Positions 8,232 to 17,379 of a stretch of DNA of 64,000 nt are shown one piece after another. Each line of letters opens with the position of its first letter. The first letter of the stretch is position 1. Where the stretch lies: NCBI RefSeq assembly GCF_027922365.1, contig NZ_BSFN01000019.1, positions 1 to 64,000 on the forward strand, written 5' to 3'. Both the position numbers and the translations under genes were made by a program. The notes beneath the pieces are model-generated. The model was not told where the DNA came from, made no database searches, and was given only the letters and a program-made list of their open reading frames with translations. Source of the stretch: Pseudomonas turukhanskensis (GTDB taxonomy: Bacteria; Pseudomonadota; Gammaproteobacteria; Pseudomonadales; Pseudomonadaceae).

Positions 8232-10310
8232 ATGAACACAGCATTTTTCAAGTTCCGTTTCAAGAACTGGTCAGTTGTTCTTACCGCGTTTTTTGTTTTG
8301 CAGTTATTGCCGATTCTGGCCCTGACCTTTGGTTTGTCCGCCACTGCCGTGTTGATTATCTCGGTGGTCGTGCTGCTGTGCACGCTGCCGTTGGCCCTTA
8401 ATGGCATGGACAGCATCAACCGCACCATTGAGCGTCTGGCCGAGGACACCCGTCTTATCCGCAAGCTGGACTTCTCCGGCGAGCAACCCAAAGCTTCGAT
8501 GTTTCATGAAGTCGACAGTCTCAACCGTAATCACGGCAGCATGAAAGAGGCGCTGCAACACCAGACGCAGACCTTGCAGGAAACCCAGCTGAAACTCGCC
8601 AGCCTGGTGGAAAACGGCTTGCTGTTGTCCTCCGAGCGCGACCGCGATGCGCTGCTCAAGCACATCCTTATGCAGGGCAAGCTTATTTGTAATGCCCAGG
8701 CCGCCACGCTGTACCTGAAGACCGAACATGACACCCTGCGTTTTGCCTTGCGTTCCATGGAAGATGACCTGCCGGCCAGCGAAATCCCCCTGCATGACCC
8801 CGTGAACGGCCTGCCGAACGAGCGTCATGTGTCCACGTACACCGCGCTGCACAACGAGGCGGTGGTCATTGACGATGTGTACGCCGAAACCCGTTTCGAC
8901 CTCAGCGGCACCCGCCATTTCGATACCCAGTCGGGCTATCGCACCGTGTCGATGCTCAGTGTGCCGCTGGCGCCGCGCCAGGGCGAAGTGATCGGTGTGC
9001 TGCAATTTATGAACGCCCTGAACCCGCTGACCGGCGAGGTAATGGCGTTTTCCCCGCAGGTGCTTTCGTTCGTTGGCGCCCTGGCTTCGCAAGCGGCGAT
9101 TGCCCTGGATAACCACAACCTGATCGACGCCCAGAAAGCGCTGATCGACGCCATGATCGAAATTCTCGCCGGCGCCATTGACGCCAAGAGCGCATACACC
9201 GGCGCCCACTGCGAGCGCGTGCCGGAGCTGGCGCTAATGTTGGCCGAGGAAGCCTGCAAGGTCACCGAAGGCCCGCTGGCCGAGTTCAGCTTCAACTCCG
9301 CCGATGAGTGGCGCGAATTCCGTATCGGCGCCTGGCTGCACGATTGCGGCAAGATCACCACGCCCGAGCACGTGGTCGACAAAGCCACCAAGCTGGAAAC
9401 CATCTACAACCGTATCCACGAAGTGCGCCTGCGCTTTGAAGTCTTGCTGCGCGATGCTCATATCGCTTGCCTGGAAGCGATTCGCGACGGTGTCGAAGAA
9501 GACATTGCGCGTTCGCAGTATCAACAGGCAATTACCCACTTGCAGGATGAGTTCGCCTACGTGGCCGAGTGCAATATCGGCAGCGAGTTGATGGCACCCG
9601 AGCGCATTGAGCGGTTGCAGCACATTGGCCAGCGCCCGTGGTTGCGGCATTTCGATGATCGTCTGGGCCTGTCCGAAGGCGAGCTGCACCGTGTGGCGCA
9701 TTTGCCGGCCAGCCCGTTGCCCGCGCGTGAAACCCTGCTGGCCGACAAGCCGCAGCATATCTTTCCGCGCCCGGTCAGCCGTGAGTACGACGCCAAATAC
9801 GGCTTCAAGGTGACAGTGCCTGAGCACCTGTACAACTACGGCGAGCTTTACAACCTGAGCGTCAGCCGCGGCACGCTAACGGCCGAAGAGCGCTTCAAGA
9901 TCAACGAGCACATCATCCAGACCATCATGATGCTGGAGAACCTGCCGCTGCCCAGCAACCTCAAGCGCGTGCCCGAATACGCCGGCACCCACCACGAAAA
10001 CCTGCTGGGCACCGGTTACCCGCGGCAACTGGATAAAGACAAACTGTCGGTGCCGGCGCGGATCATGGCGATTGCCGATGTGTTCGAAGCGCTGACCGCC
10101 TCCGACCGCCCGTACAAGAAAGCCAAGACCCTTTCCGAGTCGGTACGCATCCTGGCCAACCTGCGCGACAAAGGCCATATCGACGCCGACCTGTTCGCCC
10201 TGTTTCTGCAATCGGGCATGCACCTGCGCTACGGCAAGAAGCACCTGCAGGCCGAGCAGATTGATGAGGTGGATATCGAAGCTTTTCTGAAGCCGGCGCT
10301 GGTCGAGTGA
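8232..10310 (+). CDS. GAF / HD-GYP-like cyclic-di-GMP phosphodiesterase family protein
   Basis: 692 residues (ATG at 8232; a TTG two codons earlier is possible). Two adjacent N-terminal membrane segments (about 13-55) are followed by a helical linker, a GAF domain (about 125-285) and an HD-GYP region with HCERVPEL, WLHDCGKITTPEH (H370, D371) and IMAIADVFEALTASDRPY. HD-GYP enzymes hydrolyse c-di-GMP. Two oddities: about 210 residues separate the HD pair from HHENLLGTGYP (H587-P597), where about 60 is usual, and the motif HHExxDGxGYP has L in place of D. Activity is therefore likely but not certain. It is divergent from the FecR/OmpA pair. Confidence 0.88.
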   Translation: MNTAFFKFRFKNWSVVLTAFFVLQLLPILALTFGLSATAVLIISVVVLLCTLPLALNGMDSINRTIERLAEDTRLIRKLDFSGEQPKASMFHEVDSLNRNHGSMKEALQHQTQTLQETQLKLASLVENGLLLSSERDRDALLKHILMQGKLICNAQAATLYLKTEHDTLRFALRSMEDDLPASEIPLHDPVNGLPNERHVSTYTALHNEAVVIDDVYAETRFDLSGTRHFDTQSGYRTVSMLSVPLAPRQGEVIGVLQFMNALNPLTGEVMAFSPQVLSFVGALASQAAIALDNHNLIDAQKALIDAMIEILAGAIDAKSAYTGAHCERVPELALMLAEEACKVTEGPLAEFSFNSADEWREFRIGAWLHDCGKITTPEHVVDKATKLETIYNRIHEVRLRFEVLLRDAHIACLEAIRDGVEEDIARSQYQQAITHLQDEFAYVAECNIGSELMAPERIERLQHIGQRPWLRHFDDRLGLSEGELHRVAHLPASPLPARETLLADKPQHIFPRPVSREYDAKYGFKVTVPEHLYNYGELYNLSVSRGTLTAEERFKINEHIIQTIMMLENLPLPSNLKRVPEYAGTHHENLLGTGYPRQLDKDKLSVPARIMAIADVFEALTASDRPYKKAKTLSESVRILANLRDKGHIDADLFALFLQSGMHLRYGKKHLQAEQIDEVDIEAFLKPALVE

Positions 10311-10331
10311 CATGATTTAACGCATCGAGGG

Positions 10332-10377
10332 TGAAGCCTCTCCTACAAGAACGATATACCCGGTAGGAGAGGCTTCA
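10332..10377. repeat. REP-type palindrome between convergent genes
   Basis: Perfect 15-bp arms TGAAGCCTCTCCTAC (10332-10346) and GTAGGAGAGGCTTCA (10363-10377) around a 16-base loop, between the HD-GYP gene and the GST gene that run toward each other. Belongs to the same repeat family as the one at 13152. Confidence 0.85.
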
Positions 10378-10396
10378 GCCTTGAGCTTTTGATCTG

Positions 10397-11134
10397 TTAA
10401 CGCCGAGCGCGATCTTCGGCATAACGCCGCATGATCCATTGCCCCGCTGGCCGCGCATGCAGCTCATCCAGAAAACGTTGCGTCTGGCCGTCATGCCCGC
10501 TGATCTCGGCCCACGGCGTTCCCGCCGGCGTAAAGATCGGCGCATACAACGCCGCCGCCGCGATATCGGCCAGGCTCAGGCGATCACCTACCAGATAGCG
10601 CGCCGGATCATTGCCGGTCAGCTCTTCGATCAGCGCCAACCCCTCCAACAATTCCACGCGCGACCTCTCCACCCGTGGTGGTGTAACGCCGTATAAACGC
10701 AACACGCCGCGCTGCAGCACAGGCTTCATGGCATCGCGCAGGCCGAACAGCGGGCGGTAGGGTTTGAGCATGGCGACCATCACCGTGCGCCAATCGCGAA
10801 TCTGTCCATACAACCAACGACGCACGTGCACGCCCATGCGGTCGAAGCGTTCTTCCAGGGCGAGGATGGCGGCGCGTTGTTCAGCGTCGTCAGGCAACAG
10901 CGGATGGTCGGGGTACTGCGCCTCCAGATACAGGGCGATGGCGCTGGAGTCGCCGATGACCTTGGCGCCGTCGCGCAGAATCGGCAGCGTATCGATGCCG
11001 GCCATGGGGCGGCTTTGCAGGCGATGCAGGCCGGGGAAGAGGTCGTCTACGTTAAAAGCCAGGCCCTTGTGGTCCAGGTGCCAGCGGGTCTTTTCGCAGT
11101 AGTGGGAAATCGGGAACTGGTAAAGCGTACGCAT
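10397..11134 (-). CDS. Glutathione S-transferase family protein
   Basis: 245 residues. N-terminal thioredoxin-like half with LYQFPISHYCEKTRW and the glutathione-site elements TLPIL and GDSSAIALYLE, then an all-helical C-terminal half with YLVGDRLSLADIAAAALY. This is the general GST fold; the substrate cannot be told. The single gene has no obvious operon partner and faces the HD-GYP gene across a REP. Confidence 0.88.
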   Translation of the reverse strand: MRTLYQFPISHYCEKTRWHLDHKGLAFNVDDLFPGLHRLQSRPMAGIDTLPILRDGAKVIGDSSAIALYLEAQYPDHPLLPDDAEQRAAILALEERFDRMGVHVRRWLYGQIRDWRTVMVAMLKPYRPLFGLRDAMKPVLQRGVLRLYGVTPPRVERSRVELLEGLALIEELTGNDPARYLVGDRLSLADIAAAALYAPIFTPAGTPWAEISGHDGQTQRFLDELHARPAGQWIMRRYAEDRARR

Positions 11135-11241
11135 GGGCGCTGGCCTGGCTGCAGAGGGGTGGCCAGTTTAGAGGCTGGGGGTGTGACCGCCGAGTCTTGC
11201 GGGCCCCAGCTTTGGTTGGGCATTTAAAGGTATCGAGGCGT

Positions 11242-12156
11242 CTACAACCGCCACAACGGATCCTCACCCATGGTGGTCATCGCCCATTCCGTAAACACCC
11301 GCACCCGCGCCGACAAGCGTCGCGCATAGGGATACACCAGGCTCATCGGCATACTCGCCAGTTCCCAATCCGGCAGCAGCTGCACCAGTTTGCCGCTGGT
11401 CAACAAGCCGCGCGCCTCGCACAGCGGCACGCCGACAAACCCCAAGCCTGCTTCGGCGGCGGCCATATATGCGCCGCCGCTGTTAAAACGCATGACCGGC
11501 GTTTGTTCCAGCACTACGCTGTCGTCCCCACAGCTCAAACGCACCGGGTTCTGCCGGCCGGTGGCGGGAAATACAAACGCCAGGTAGCGGTGCCGGGCGA
11601 GGTCGGCGGGGGTGTGGATCGGCGGTTTGCCGTGCAGGTACTCGGGCGCCGCGCAGAGCACAAACCGCATCTGGCCGATGGGGCGGCAGACCAGATCCGG
11701 GTCGGTGACCACGCCCCCTCGAATCGCGCAGTCGACACCTTCCTGCACCAGGTCCACCACGCGCTCGCTGCAACCAAGGTCCAGCTGGATATCCGGGTAC
11801 AGCTCCACAAAGCCGGGCAGCGCCGGTATCAGCAAAAAACGCCCGACCGGTGAGGGCATGTCCACCTTTACCTTGCCGCGCGCCACGGTCCGGGTTTGCG
11901 ACACGCTGGCTTCCAGTTCATCCATGTCTTCCAGCAAGGCGCGCGCCCGTTCGTAGTAGGCGGCACCGTCGGTGGTGGGGGTTACGCGGCGGGTGGTGCG
12001 GTGCAGCAGCTTGACCCCCAGTTGGCTTTCCAGCGCCTGAATCTGCCCGGACAGCGTGGTTTTTGCCGTGCCCAGGGCATCGGCAGCGCGGGTGAAGCTG
12101 CCCAGCTCCACAATTCTGCAGAAGGCACGCATTGCATCGAGTCGGTCAAAGGCCAT
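11242..12156 (-). CDS. LysR-family transcriptional regulator
   Basis: 304 residues. The N-terminal winged HTH (MRAFCRIVELGSFTRAADALGTAKTTLSGQI) and a CrgA-like C-terminal effector domain are seen. It is divergent from the AhpD-like and cupin genes with a 115-bp intergenic region, so control of those genes is a natural hypothesis. Confidence 0.92.
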   Translation of the reverse strand: MAFDRLDAMRAFCRIVELGSFTRAADALGTAKTTLSGQIQALESQLGVKLLHRTTRRVTPTTDGAAYYERARALLEDMDELEASVSQTRTVARGKVKVDMPSPVGRFLLIPALPGFVELYPDIQLDLGCSERVVDLVQEGVDCAIRGGVVTDPDLVCRPIGQMRFVLCAAPEYLHGKPPIHTPADLARHRYLAFVFPATGRQNPVRLSCGDDSVVLEQTPVMRFNSGGAYMAAAEAGLGFVGVPLCEARGLLTSGKLVQLLPDWELASMPMSLVYPYARRLSARVRVFTEWAMTTMGEDPLWRL

Positions 12157-12271
12157 GATTGTCCGGATAGTCGTCTAATGTTTCCGATTCTAGCTTGTTT
12201 ATCCGTGCAGTTCGCAGCAATACAGTAAGCCCATTCCCGGCATCCAGCCGGGGCACATTGAGGAAACTGTC

Positions 12272-12718
12272 ATGAGCACCCATGCACGCGTCGCCTACGC
12301 CCAAGTCGCTCCCCACGCTTTCAAAGCCCTGCTGGGTCTGGAAAAAGCCATGGGCGAGTCCTCGCTGGAAAAGTCCCTGCACGAGTTGGTAAAAATCCGC
12401 GCCTCGCAGCTCAACGGCTGCGCGTATTGCATCGATATGCATACCGCCGATGCCATCAAGCTGGGTGAAACCCCGCGCCGGATCTTCGCCCTGTCGGCCT
12501 GGCATGAAACGCCGTTTTTCAGCGAGCGTGAACGCGCAGCGCTGCTGTGGACCGAAACCCTGACGCTGCTGGCCGAACGCGGCGCCCCGGACGCCATCTA
12601 CAACGAGGTTGCCGCGCAATTCAACGAACGCGAACTGGCCGACCTGACCTTTGCCATCGCCACCATCAATGCCTGGAACCGTTTCGGTGGGGGCTTTGCC
12701 ATGCAGCCGGCGGTGTGA
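12272..12718 (+). CDS. Carboxymuconolactone decarboxylase / AhpD-family protein
   Basis: 148 residues. The AhpD-fold redox motif is NGCAYCIDMH with C50, C53 and H57, preceded by the conserved ELVKIRASQ. Such proteins reduce peroxide-linked partners or act as hydrolase/decarboxylase-like enzymes; the exact role is unknown. RBS-like GAGGAAAC precedes the ATG. Two bases separate its stop from the cupin gene, indicating an operon; LysR is divergent. Confidence 0.9.
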   Translation: MSTHARVAYAQVAPHAFKALLGLEKAMGESSLEKSLHELVKIRASQLNGCAYCIDMHTADAIKLGETPRRIFALSAWHETPFFSERERAALLWTETLTLLAERGAPDAIYNEVAAQFNERELADLTFAIATINAWNRFGGGFAMQPAV

Positions 12719-12720
12719 AC

Positions 12721-13131
12721 ATGGCCACTACCCTTCGCTTGGCAGCATTGGCGCTGGTATTGCTCAGCGGTTTGGCCCACGCCCACGGTGGCGGCGCGGG
12801 TGATGAAACGGTAACGCCGGTGGCGCACGCCACCTTGCCGGCGACGGTCGGCTCCGACGCCGCGGCGTTGCGGGTGGAGTTTGCGCCGGGCGCCACGTCG
12901 CGTCCGCACACCCATCCGGGGCCGGTGTTTGTGGTGGTGGTTTCCGGGGAAGTGGAGTCGCAGTTGGATAACGGCCCGGTGCACACCTACAAGGCCGGTG
13001 ATGCCTGGTACGAGGCGCCGGGGCAAGAGCATCGGGTAACGCGTAATCCAAGCCAGCGCAGGCCTGCGGTGTTGGTGGCGTGGTTGGTGTCGGATGGCAA
13101 GGCGCCGTTGGTGAAGCCGTTACAGCCTTGA
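12721..13131 (+). CDS. Exported cupin-domain protein
   Basis: 136 residues. The signal peptide MATTLRLAALALVLLSGLAHAHG is followed by a small cupin barrel with RPHTHPGPVFVVVVSGE and YEAPGQEHRV (metal-binding histidines in HTH and H near the end). Starts 2 bp after the AhpD-like gene. The ATG at 12721 was chosen over the longer frame because it gives a clean signal peptide. Possibly a periplasmic sensor or binding protein; enzymatic role unknown. Confidence 0.85.
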   Translation: MATTLRLAALALVLLSGLAHAHGGGAGDETVTPVAHATLPATVGSDAAALRVEFAPGATSRPHTHPGPVFVVVVSGEVESQLDNGPVHTYKAGDAWYEAPGQEHRVTRNPSQRRPAVLVAWLVSDGKAPLVKPLQP

Positions 13132-13151
13132 TCGGCGTTTCCAGGAATCGA

Positions 13152-13204
13152 GGCTGAAGCCTCTCCCACAAGGCACCCAGTCGTTTGTGGGAGGGGCTTC
13201 AGCC
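13152..13204. repeat. REP-type palindrome
   Basis: 20-bp arms 13152-13171 and 13185-13204 (GGCTGAAGCC... / ...GGGGCTTCAGCC) with one mismatch, located between the convergent cupin and MFS genes; it may also act as a transcription barrier. Confidence 0.85.
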
Positions 13205-13218
13205 CCGCGCTTTTGATC

Positions 13219-14427
13219 TTAGTGCTTTGGCTCAAACCGCCACGCCACAAAAAACACCAACAACCCCGCCAGCGCTGTCGCCGTCCCGATGTAACCGGTG
13301 GACGTCCAGCCATAACCGGCACTGATGGCCATACCACCCAACCACGGCCCCAGGGCATTGGCGAAATTGAAGGCGGCGTGGTTGGACGCAGCCGCCAGGG
13401 TTTGTGCTTCCTGCGCCACGTCCATCAAATGGGTTTGCAGCGGAGCGCCCAGTGACACCATGGTGCCTACGGCGAATACGGCGGGGAAAATGGTCCAGGC
13501 CGACAACGCGGCGCTGGGGAAAATCGCCAGCACCAGTGCGCTCCACACCAGCAGCCAGGCCACGGCCTTGAACTGCAATTTATCGAACAGCCAGCCACCG
13601 ACCATATTGCCGACGATGCTGCCCAGGCCAAACGCGGCCAAGGCAAACGGAATCCAGGCTGTGGATAAGTGGGTTACCTGCAGCAGGGTGGGCGCCATAT
13701 AGCTGAACACGCAGAACATGCCGGCAAAGCCGACCGAGCTGATGGCCAGCGCCAGCCACACTTGCGGGCGATTGAAGGCGCGTAGTTCGCGCATCGGGTT
13801 GCTCTGTGGCTCGCTGGCATCAGGCGGCAGAAACCAGGCCACCATAGCCACCGTGGACAGGGCAATGATGCCGACCAAGGCAAACGCATAGCGCCAGCTG
13901 GCCATCTGCCCCATCCAGGTGGCCAACGGGTTGCCCACCAGAATGGCTACTGTGAGGCCGAGCATCACCCGGCTGACCGCCTTGGCCCGCTTGTGCGGCG
14001 GCGCCATGGAAGCTGCCACCAGCATCGCCACGCCAAAATAGGCACCGTGCGGCAGGCCGGCGAAGAAGCGGAACACCATCATCGAGTGGTAGTCCGGCGA
14101 CAGCGCCGTGGCGAAGTTGCCGATGGCAAAAATCGCCATCAGCAACAGCAGCAAGCTGCGCCGGGGCAAACGCGAACCGAGAATGGCCAGCAGCGGCGCG
14201 CCCACCACCACACCCAGGGCATAGGTGCTGATCACGTTGCCCACTTGTGGTTCGGTAATGCCCAGGTCCGTGGCGACATTGGGCATCAGGCCCATGATCG
14301 AGAACTCACCGGTACCAATGGCAAAGCCGCCAAGGGCCAAGGCCAGTTCAATCAGCAAAATGGCGCGGGCCGACAGGCGCTTGGCCAGCGGCGAGGTTTG
14401 CGCCGCAGCGGGCAATACTTCAGGCAT
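13219..14427 (-). CDS. MFS transporter, DHA1 (AraJ/YdhP-like) family
   Basis: 402 residues with 12 predicted membrane helices. N-terminal IELALALGGFAIGTGEFSIMGLMPNVATDLG and the loop motif GSRLPRR belong to the drug/sugar efflux branch (AraJ, YdhP, NepI-like). Likely a proton-driven exporter of unknown substrate in the inner membrane. Single gene on the minus strand. Confidence 0.9.
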   Translation of the reverse strand: MPEVLPAAAQTSPLAKRLSARAILLIELALALGGFAIGTGEFSIMGLMPNVATDLGITEPQVGNVISTYALGVVVGAPLLAILGSRLPRRSLLLLLMAIFAIGNFATALSPDYHSMMVFRFFAGLPHGAYFGVAMLVAASMAPPHKRAKAVSRVMLGLTVAILVGNPLATWMGQMASWRYAFALVGIIALSTVAMVAWFLPPDASEPQSNPMRELRAFNRPQVWLALAISSVGFAGMFCVFSYMAPTLLQVTHLSTAWIPFALAAFGLGSIVGNMVGGWLFDKLQFKAVAWLLVWSALVLAIFPSAALSAWTIFPAVFAVGTMVSLGAPLQTHLMDVAQEAQTLAAASNHAAFNFANALGPWLGGMAISAGYGWTSTGYIGTATALAGLLVFFVAWRFEPKH

Positions 14428-14512
14428 GGGTACAGCCTCAAATCCAATAACAAAGAGTGGTGAAGCATTTCACCGGCGGGGCAGGGTGACAGAAACCTGT
14501 CAAGAATGGGGC

Positions 14513-15235
14513 TTAGCGGTAGTTGGCGAGTATTTTTTCGAATTCGCCGTCGTTACTCATCTGCACCAACGCACGCAGTAATTGCATGGTCGGTACGTCC
14601 GGTTCGTCGCGGACAATGCACGAGGCCAGGTCCGACGAGAGTTCTTCAACGGGCTGCAGTTTAAGGTCTGCTGGCTGGCCGTGATTAAACCAGTTCAGGG
14701 TCAGTTCGCTACTGACGGCGTAGTTGTTGCGCCCGGCTTCGAGCTTCATCAGCGCCAGTTCCTGGGTGCGGGCATCGTCGCGTTGCAGATCATTGGCGTC
14801 GAAGCGCGGTTGCAGTTTGGGGTAGATATAGCCCAGAACGGTGCCAACCAGTTCGCCATGCAGGTTTTCCAGCGTCACGTTGCCTTTGGTGCGGGCCACC
14901 AGCACGTCGCGCTGGGTCATGAACGGCACGCTCCAGATGTACTGGTGGTGAGACTCGGTGAGCCAGGTGGGGTTCACGTAGCAGCGCACGTCGATTTCGC
15001 CGCGTACCAGCATGGCCTGCACGCGTTTGCGCGGTAGCACCATCATTTCTGCACGGCGGCCGACCTTTTGCGCCAGGCGCATTTGCAGGTCGTAAATGAT
15101 GCCGCCGACGGCCTCACCGTTTTCGACCTTGATCAGCGGCATAGCCCAGCTTTCGATCACGGAAAAACGCAGGGGACGCTCTTCTGCAGCGCTGCAGGCG
15201 CAAATCAGCAAAAGGGCAAAAGGCAGAAAACGCAT
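14513..15235 (-). CDS. Periplasmic solute-binding protein family 3
   Basis: 240 residues from the ATG giving MRFLPFALLLICACSAAEERPL, a typical signal peptide. The remainder is a periplasmic type II binding fold (IKVENGEAVGGIIYDLQMRLAQKVG, VRCYVNPTWL). No ABC permease or ATPase genes are adjacent, so it may be an orphan receptor or signalling protein. A second family member occurs at 40629. Confidence 0.85.
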   Translation of the reverse strand: MRFLPFALLLICACSAAEERPLRFSVIESWAMPLIKVENGEAVGGIIYDLQMRLAQKVGRRAEMMVLPRKRVQAMLVRGEIDVRCYVNPTWLTESHHQYIWSVPFMTQRDVLVARTKGNVTLENLHGELVGTVLGYIYPKLQPRFDANDLQRDDARTQELALMKLEAGRNNYAVSSELTLNWFNHGQPADLKLQPVEELSSDLASCIVRDEPDVPTMQLLRALVQMSNDGEFEKILANYR

Positions 15236-15341
15236 GGCGGTACCGGGTTGAGTCATTCGCCCGGTTACTGGTTTCTAACTGGCAGCAAACGGGCGAGGGC
15301 ACCCAAATCTAACCACAAAGCCCGCGCCCGTGTCGCCGCGA

Positions 15342-16301
15342 TCAAGGCAGCAGAATAAATTTCTCGCTACTGCCACCGTTCACCGCCTGATAGCGGGCCA
15401 CACCTTCGCTGAGCGGCACTTCATGCAATTCATCGGGCAATGGCAGCAGCGCCTGGTCGAACAGGCTGCCGAAACCGTCGAGCATCGCTGCGCATTCCTT
15501 CGGGGTGTAAAGCAGCGAGTTGACGCCCACCAGCACGCCGCCGCGACGGTACAAGGCCAGAGCCGGCAGCTGCACATTGCCATCCACCGGGGCGGCAATG
15601 ATGGCGATGCGACCAAAGGTGCCAAGCGCAGGCACTGCGGCCGGTAGCCAGAAACCAGTGGTGTCGAAAATGACTTCTGCGCCGCCTTGGAAGTGTTCTT
15701 CCACCTGGGCGGGCAGGGCGGCGGGGTCGCCCAGCAGAATGCCGGGAATGCCGCGCTGACTGAGCTCGGCCAATGATTCCGGGCGACGTACCGCCGCCAG
15801 CACCTGCGCGCCGCGCGCCTTGGCCAAGCTGACAGCCGCATCGCCCACGGCACCATTGGCGCCGATCACCAGAAAGGTAGTGCCGGCTTTGACGTCCGTG
15901 CGTTGCAGGGCATCCCAGGCGGTGGTGAACGGCACACCGCAACTGGCAGCCTGGGCAAAGCTCAGCGCTGGCGGTTTCAACGCCACATCCTCCGCGGGCA
16001 AGGCGATATGGCTGGCGTGGCTGCCGTCGCGGGTAAAGCCTAAGCCCTTGCCGGTGCCCCAGACCGCCTGGCCGAGCAGATGGCTTGGGCCTTGGACCAC
16101 TACGCCGGCGAAGTCGCGCCCGGGAATACGGGGCACAGTGGTGTACGGAAAACGACCGAGGACGTTTTTCACATCGCTGGGGTTCAGGCCGGCGGCGCGG
16201 ATTTCCACCAACACCTCGCCGTCGCCTGCGCTCGGGGTTGGCACTTCAAGGTACTGAAGAGAATCGAGGTCGCCCTTAACGGTAAATTGCAACGCGTGCA
16301 T
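15342..16301 (-). CDS. Zinc-type alcohol dehydrogenase-like / quinone oxidoreductase
   Basis: 319 residues of the MDR superfamily: GroES-like N-terminus (GEVLVEIRAAGLNPSDVKNVLG, PRIPGRDFAGVV) and a Rossmann nucleotide site (FLVIGANGAVGDAAVSLAKARGAQV). The structural and catalytic zinc cysteines of classical alcohol dehydrogenases are not evident, favouring a quinone-oxidoreductase-type NADPH enzyme. The XapX gene lies 35 bp upstream on the same strand. Confidence 0.88.
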   Translation of the reverse strand: MHALQFTVKGDLDSLQYLEVPTPSAGDGEVLVEIRAAGLNPSDVKNVLGRFPYTTVPRIPGRDFAGVVVQGPSHLLGQAVWGTGKGLGFTRDGSHASHIALPAEDVALKPPALSFAQAASCGVPFTTAWDALQRTDVKAGTTFLVIGANGAVGDAAVSLAKARGAQVLAAVRRPESLAELSQRGIPGILLGDPAALPAQVEEHFQGGAEVIFDTTGFWLPAAVPALGTFGRIAIIAAPVDGNVQLPALALYRRGGVLVGVNSLLYTPKECAAMLDGFGSLFDQALLPLPDELHEVPLSEGVARYQAVNGGSSEKFILLP

Positions 16302-16336
16302 ATGCGCTCCTTGTACATGGCAGTAGAAACAGGAAA

Positions 16337-16510
16337 TCAGGACAACCAGTGGCTAACCAGTTGGCGACCCAATGGCAGCAACTGCTCGCCCGCCAACATG
16401 CCTAGCAAACCCACCAGGGCAATGGCTGGCGGCGCGGGTGAACGCACGTCCAGGAGGTTATAGATGACGCCGACCAACAGACCGGCCGCCAGGGAAATGA
16501 GGTAGTTCAT
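16337..16510 (-). CDS. XapX (DUF1427) family small membrane protein
   Basis: 57 residues starting MNYLISLAAGLLVGVIYNLL, then VRSPAPPAIALVGLLGMLAGEQL, the glycine-rich two-helix XapX signature with the central RSPAPP turn. Too short for most ORF lists. Probably an inner membrane protein of unknown function. It immediately precedes the oxidoreductase gene (35-bp gap, same strand), suggesting co-transcription. Confidence 0.85.
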   Translation of the reverse strand: MNYLISLAAGLLVGVIYNLLDVRSPAPPAIALVGLLGMLAGEQLLPLGRQLVSHWLS

Positions 16511-16611
16511 GCTGAGGCTCCAATCGGGTGAATGGGCTCAGTCTAGCGACCGGGAAACGGTGCTCAGGTCAAAGACTTCTGTTTATCGGCCAAAAATAGC
16601 CCGTAGGAGCG

Positions 16612-17376
16612 TTAGGACAGATAGTCAGACGGCGCGACACCTAGCTCGCGTCGAAACATGTCGCTGAAGCTACTGGGCCGGTAGCCAAGGTCCGCCGCGA
16701 TGCGGCTGACCGGCGTGCCCTCGATCAACGCCGCCACCGCCGTGGCCAATTGCACTTGCCGCCTCCAGTGGGCGAACCCCATGCCGAGGCTGTCCTGAAA
16801 CAGCCTCGCTAACGTGCGCACGCTGGCGCCGGCCGCTGTGGCGTGTTGCTCGAACGAGAAAGCTTGCGAGGGCGAAGCGATTACCGCTTGGCACAGGTTA
16901 AGCAAACGCCGGTCTCGTGCATCGGGCAGCGGTACCCGCAGGTGGGAGTGCTGGGCGCGCTGCAGTTCCAGCACGGCCAGGGCGCTGAGGCGCTGGTAAT
17001 ACTCGGTGTCTTCGGCACCTTGTTCAGCCACCAGGCCGAGGATCAGCTCGCGCAACAACGGCCGCACTTCTAGCACCTGGGTGCTGCCGGGCAGGCTGTG
17101 GGGCTGGTCGGGGCGCAGGTAGATATTGCGCATTTCCAGCTCCGACACCACCCGCACGGCATGGGGAACCTGGGCGGGCAACCACACCGCGCGTAGCGGC
17201 GGCACCAATACCGCCTCGCCCGGCGTTTCCACCCACATGATGCCGCTCTGGGCGTACAGCAGTTGTCCCCAGTCGTGGGCATGGGGCTCGATAAACAGCC
17301 CGCGCGGGTAACTGCGTGCCACGGCGCGCAAGGCGGCGCCGGGGCGGTGCAAATCAGGTGGGGCGGCGCGGGCCAT
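16612..17376 (-). CDS. AraC-family transcriptional regulator with cupin sensor domain
   Basis: 254 residues. N-terminal cupin-like sensing domain (PRGLFIEPHAHDWGQLLYAQSGIMWV) and C-terminal double HTH (SVRTLARLFQDSLGMGFAHWRRQVQL; PVSRIAADLGYRPSSFSDMFRRELG). It follows the LysE exporter gene with a 3-bp gap on the same strand, so it probably controls that exporter and its own operon. Confidence 0.92.
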   Translation of the reverse strand: MARAAPPDLHRPGAALRAVARSYPRGLFIEPHAHDWGQLLYAQSGIMWVETPGEAVLVPPLRAVWLPAQVPHAVRVVSELEMRNIYLRPDQPHSLPGSTQVLEVRPLLRELILGLVAEQGAEDTEYYQRLSALAVLELQRAQHSHLRVPLPDARDRRLLNLCQAVIASPSQAFSFEQHATAAGASVRTLARLFQDSLGMGFAHWRRQVQLATAVAALIEGTPVSRIAADLGYRPSSFSDMFRRELGVAPSDYLS

Positions 17377-17379
17377 GGC

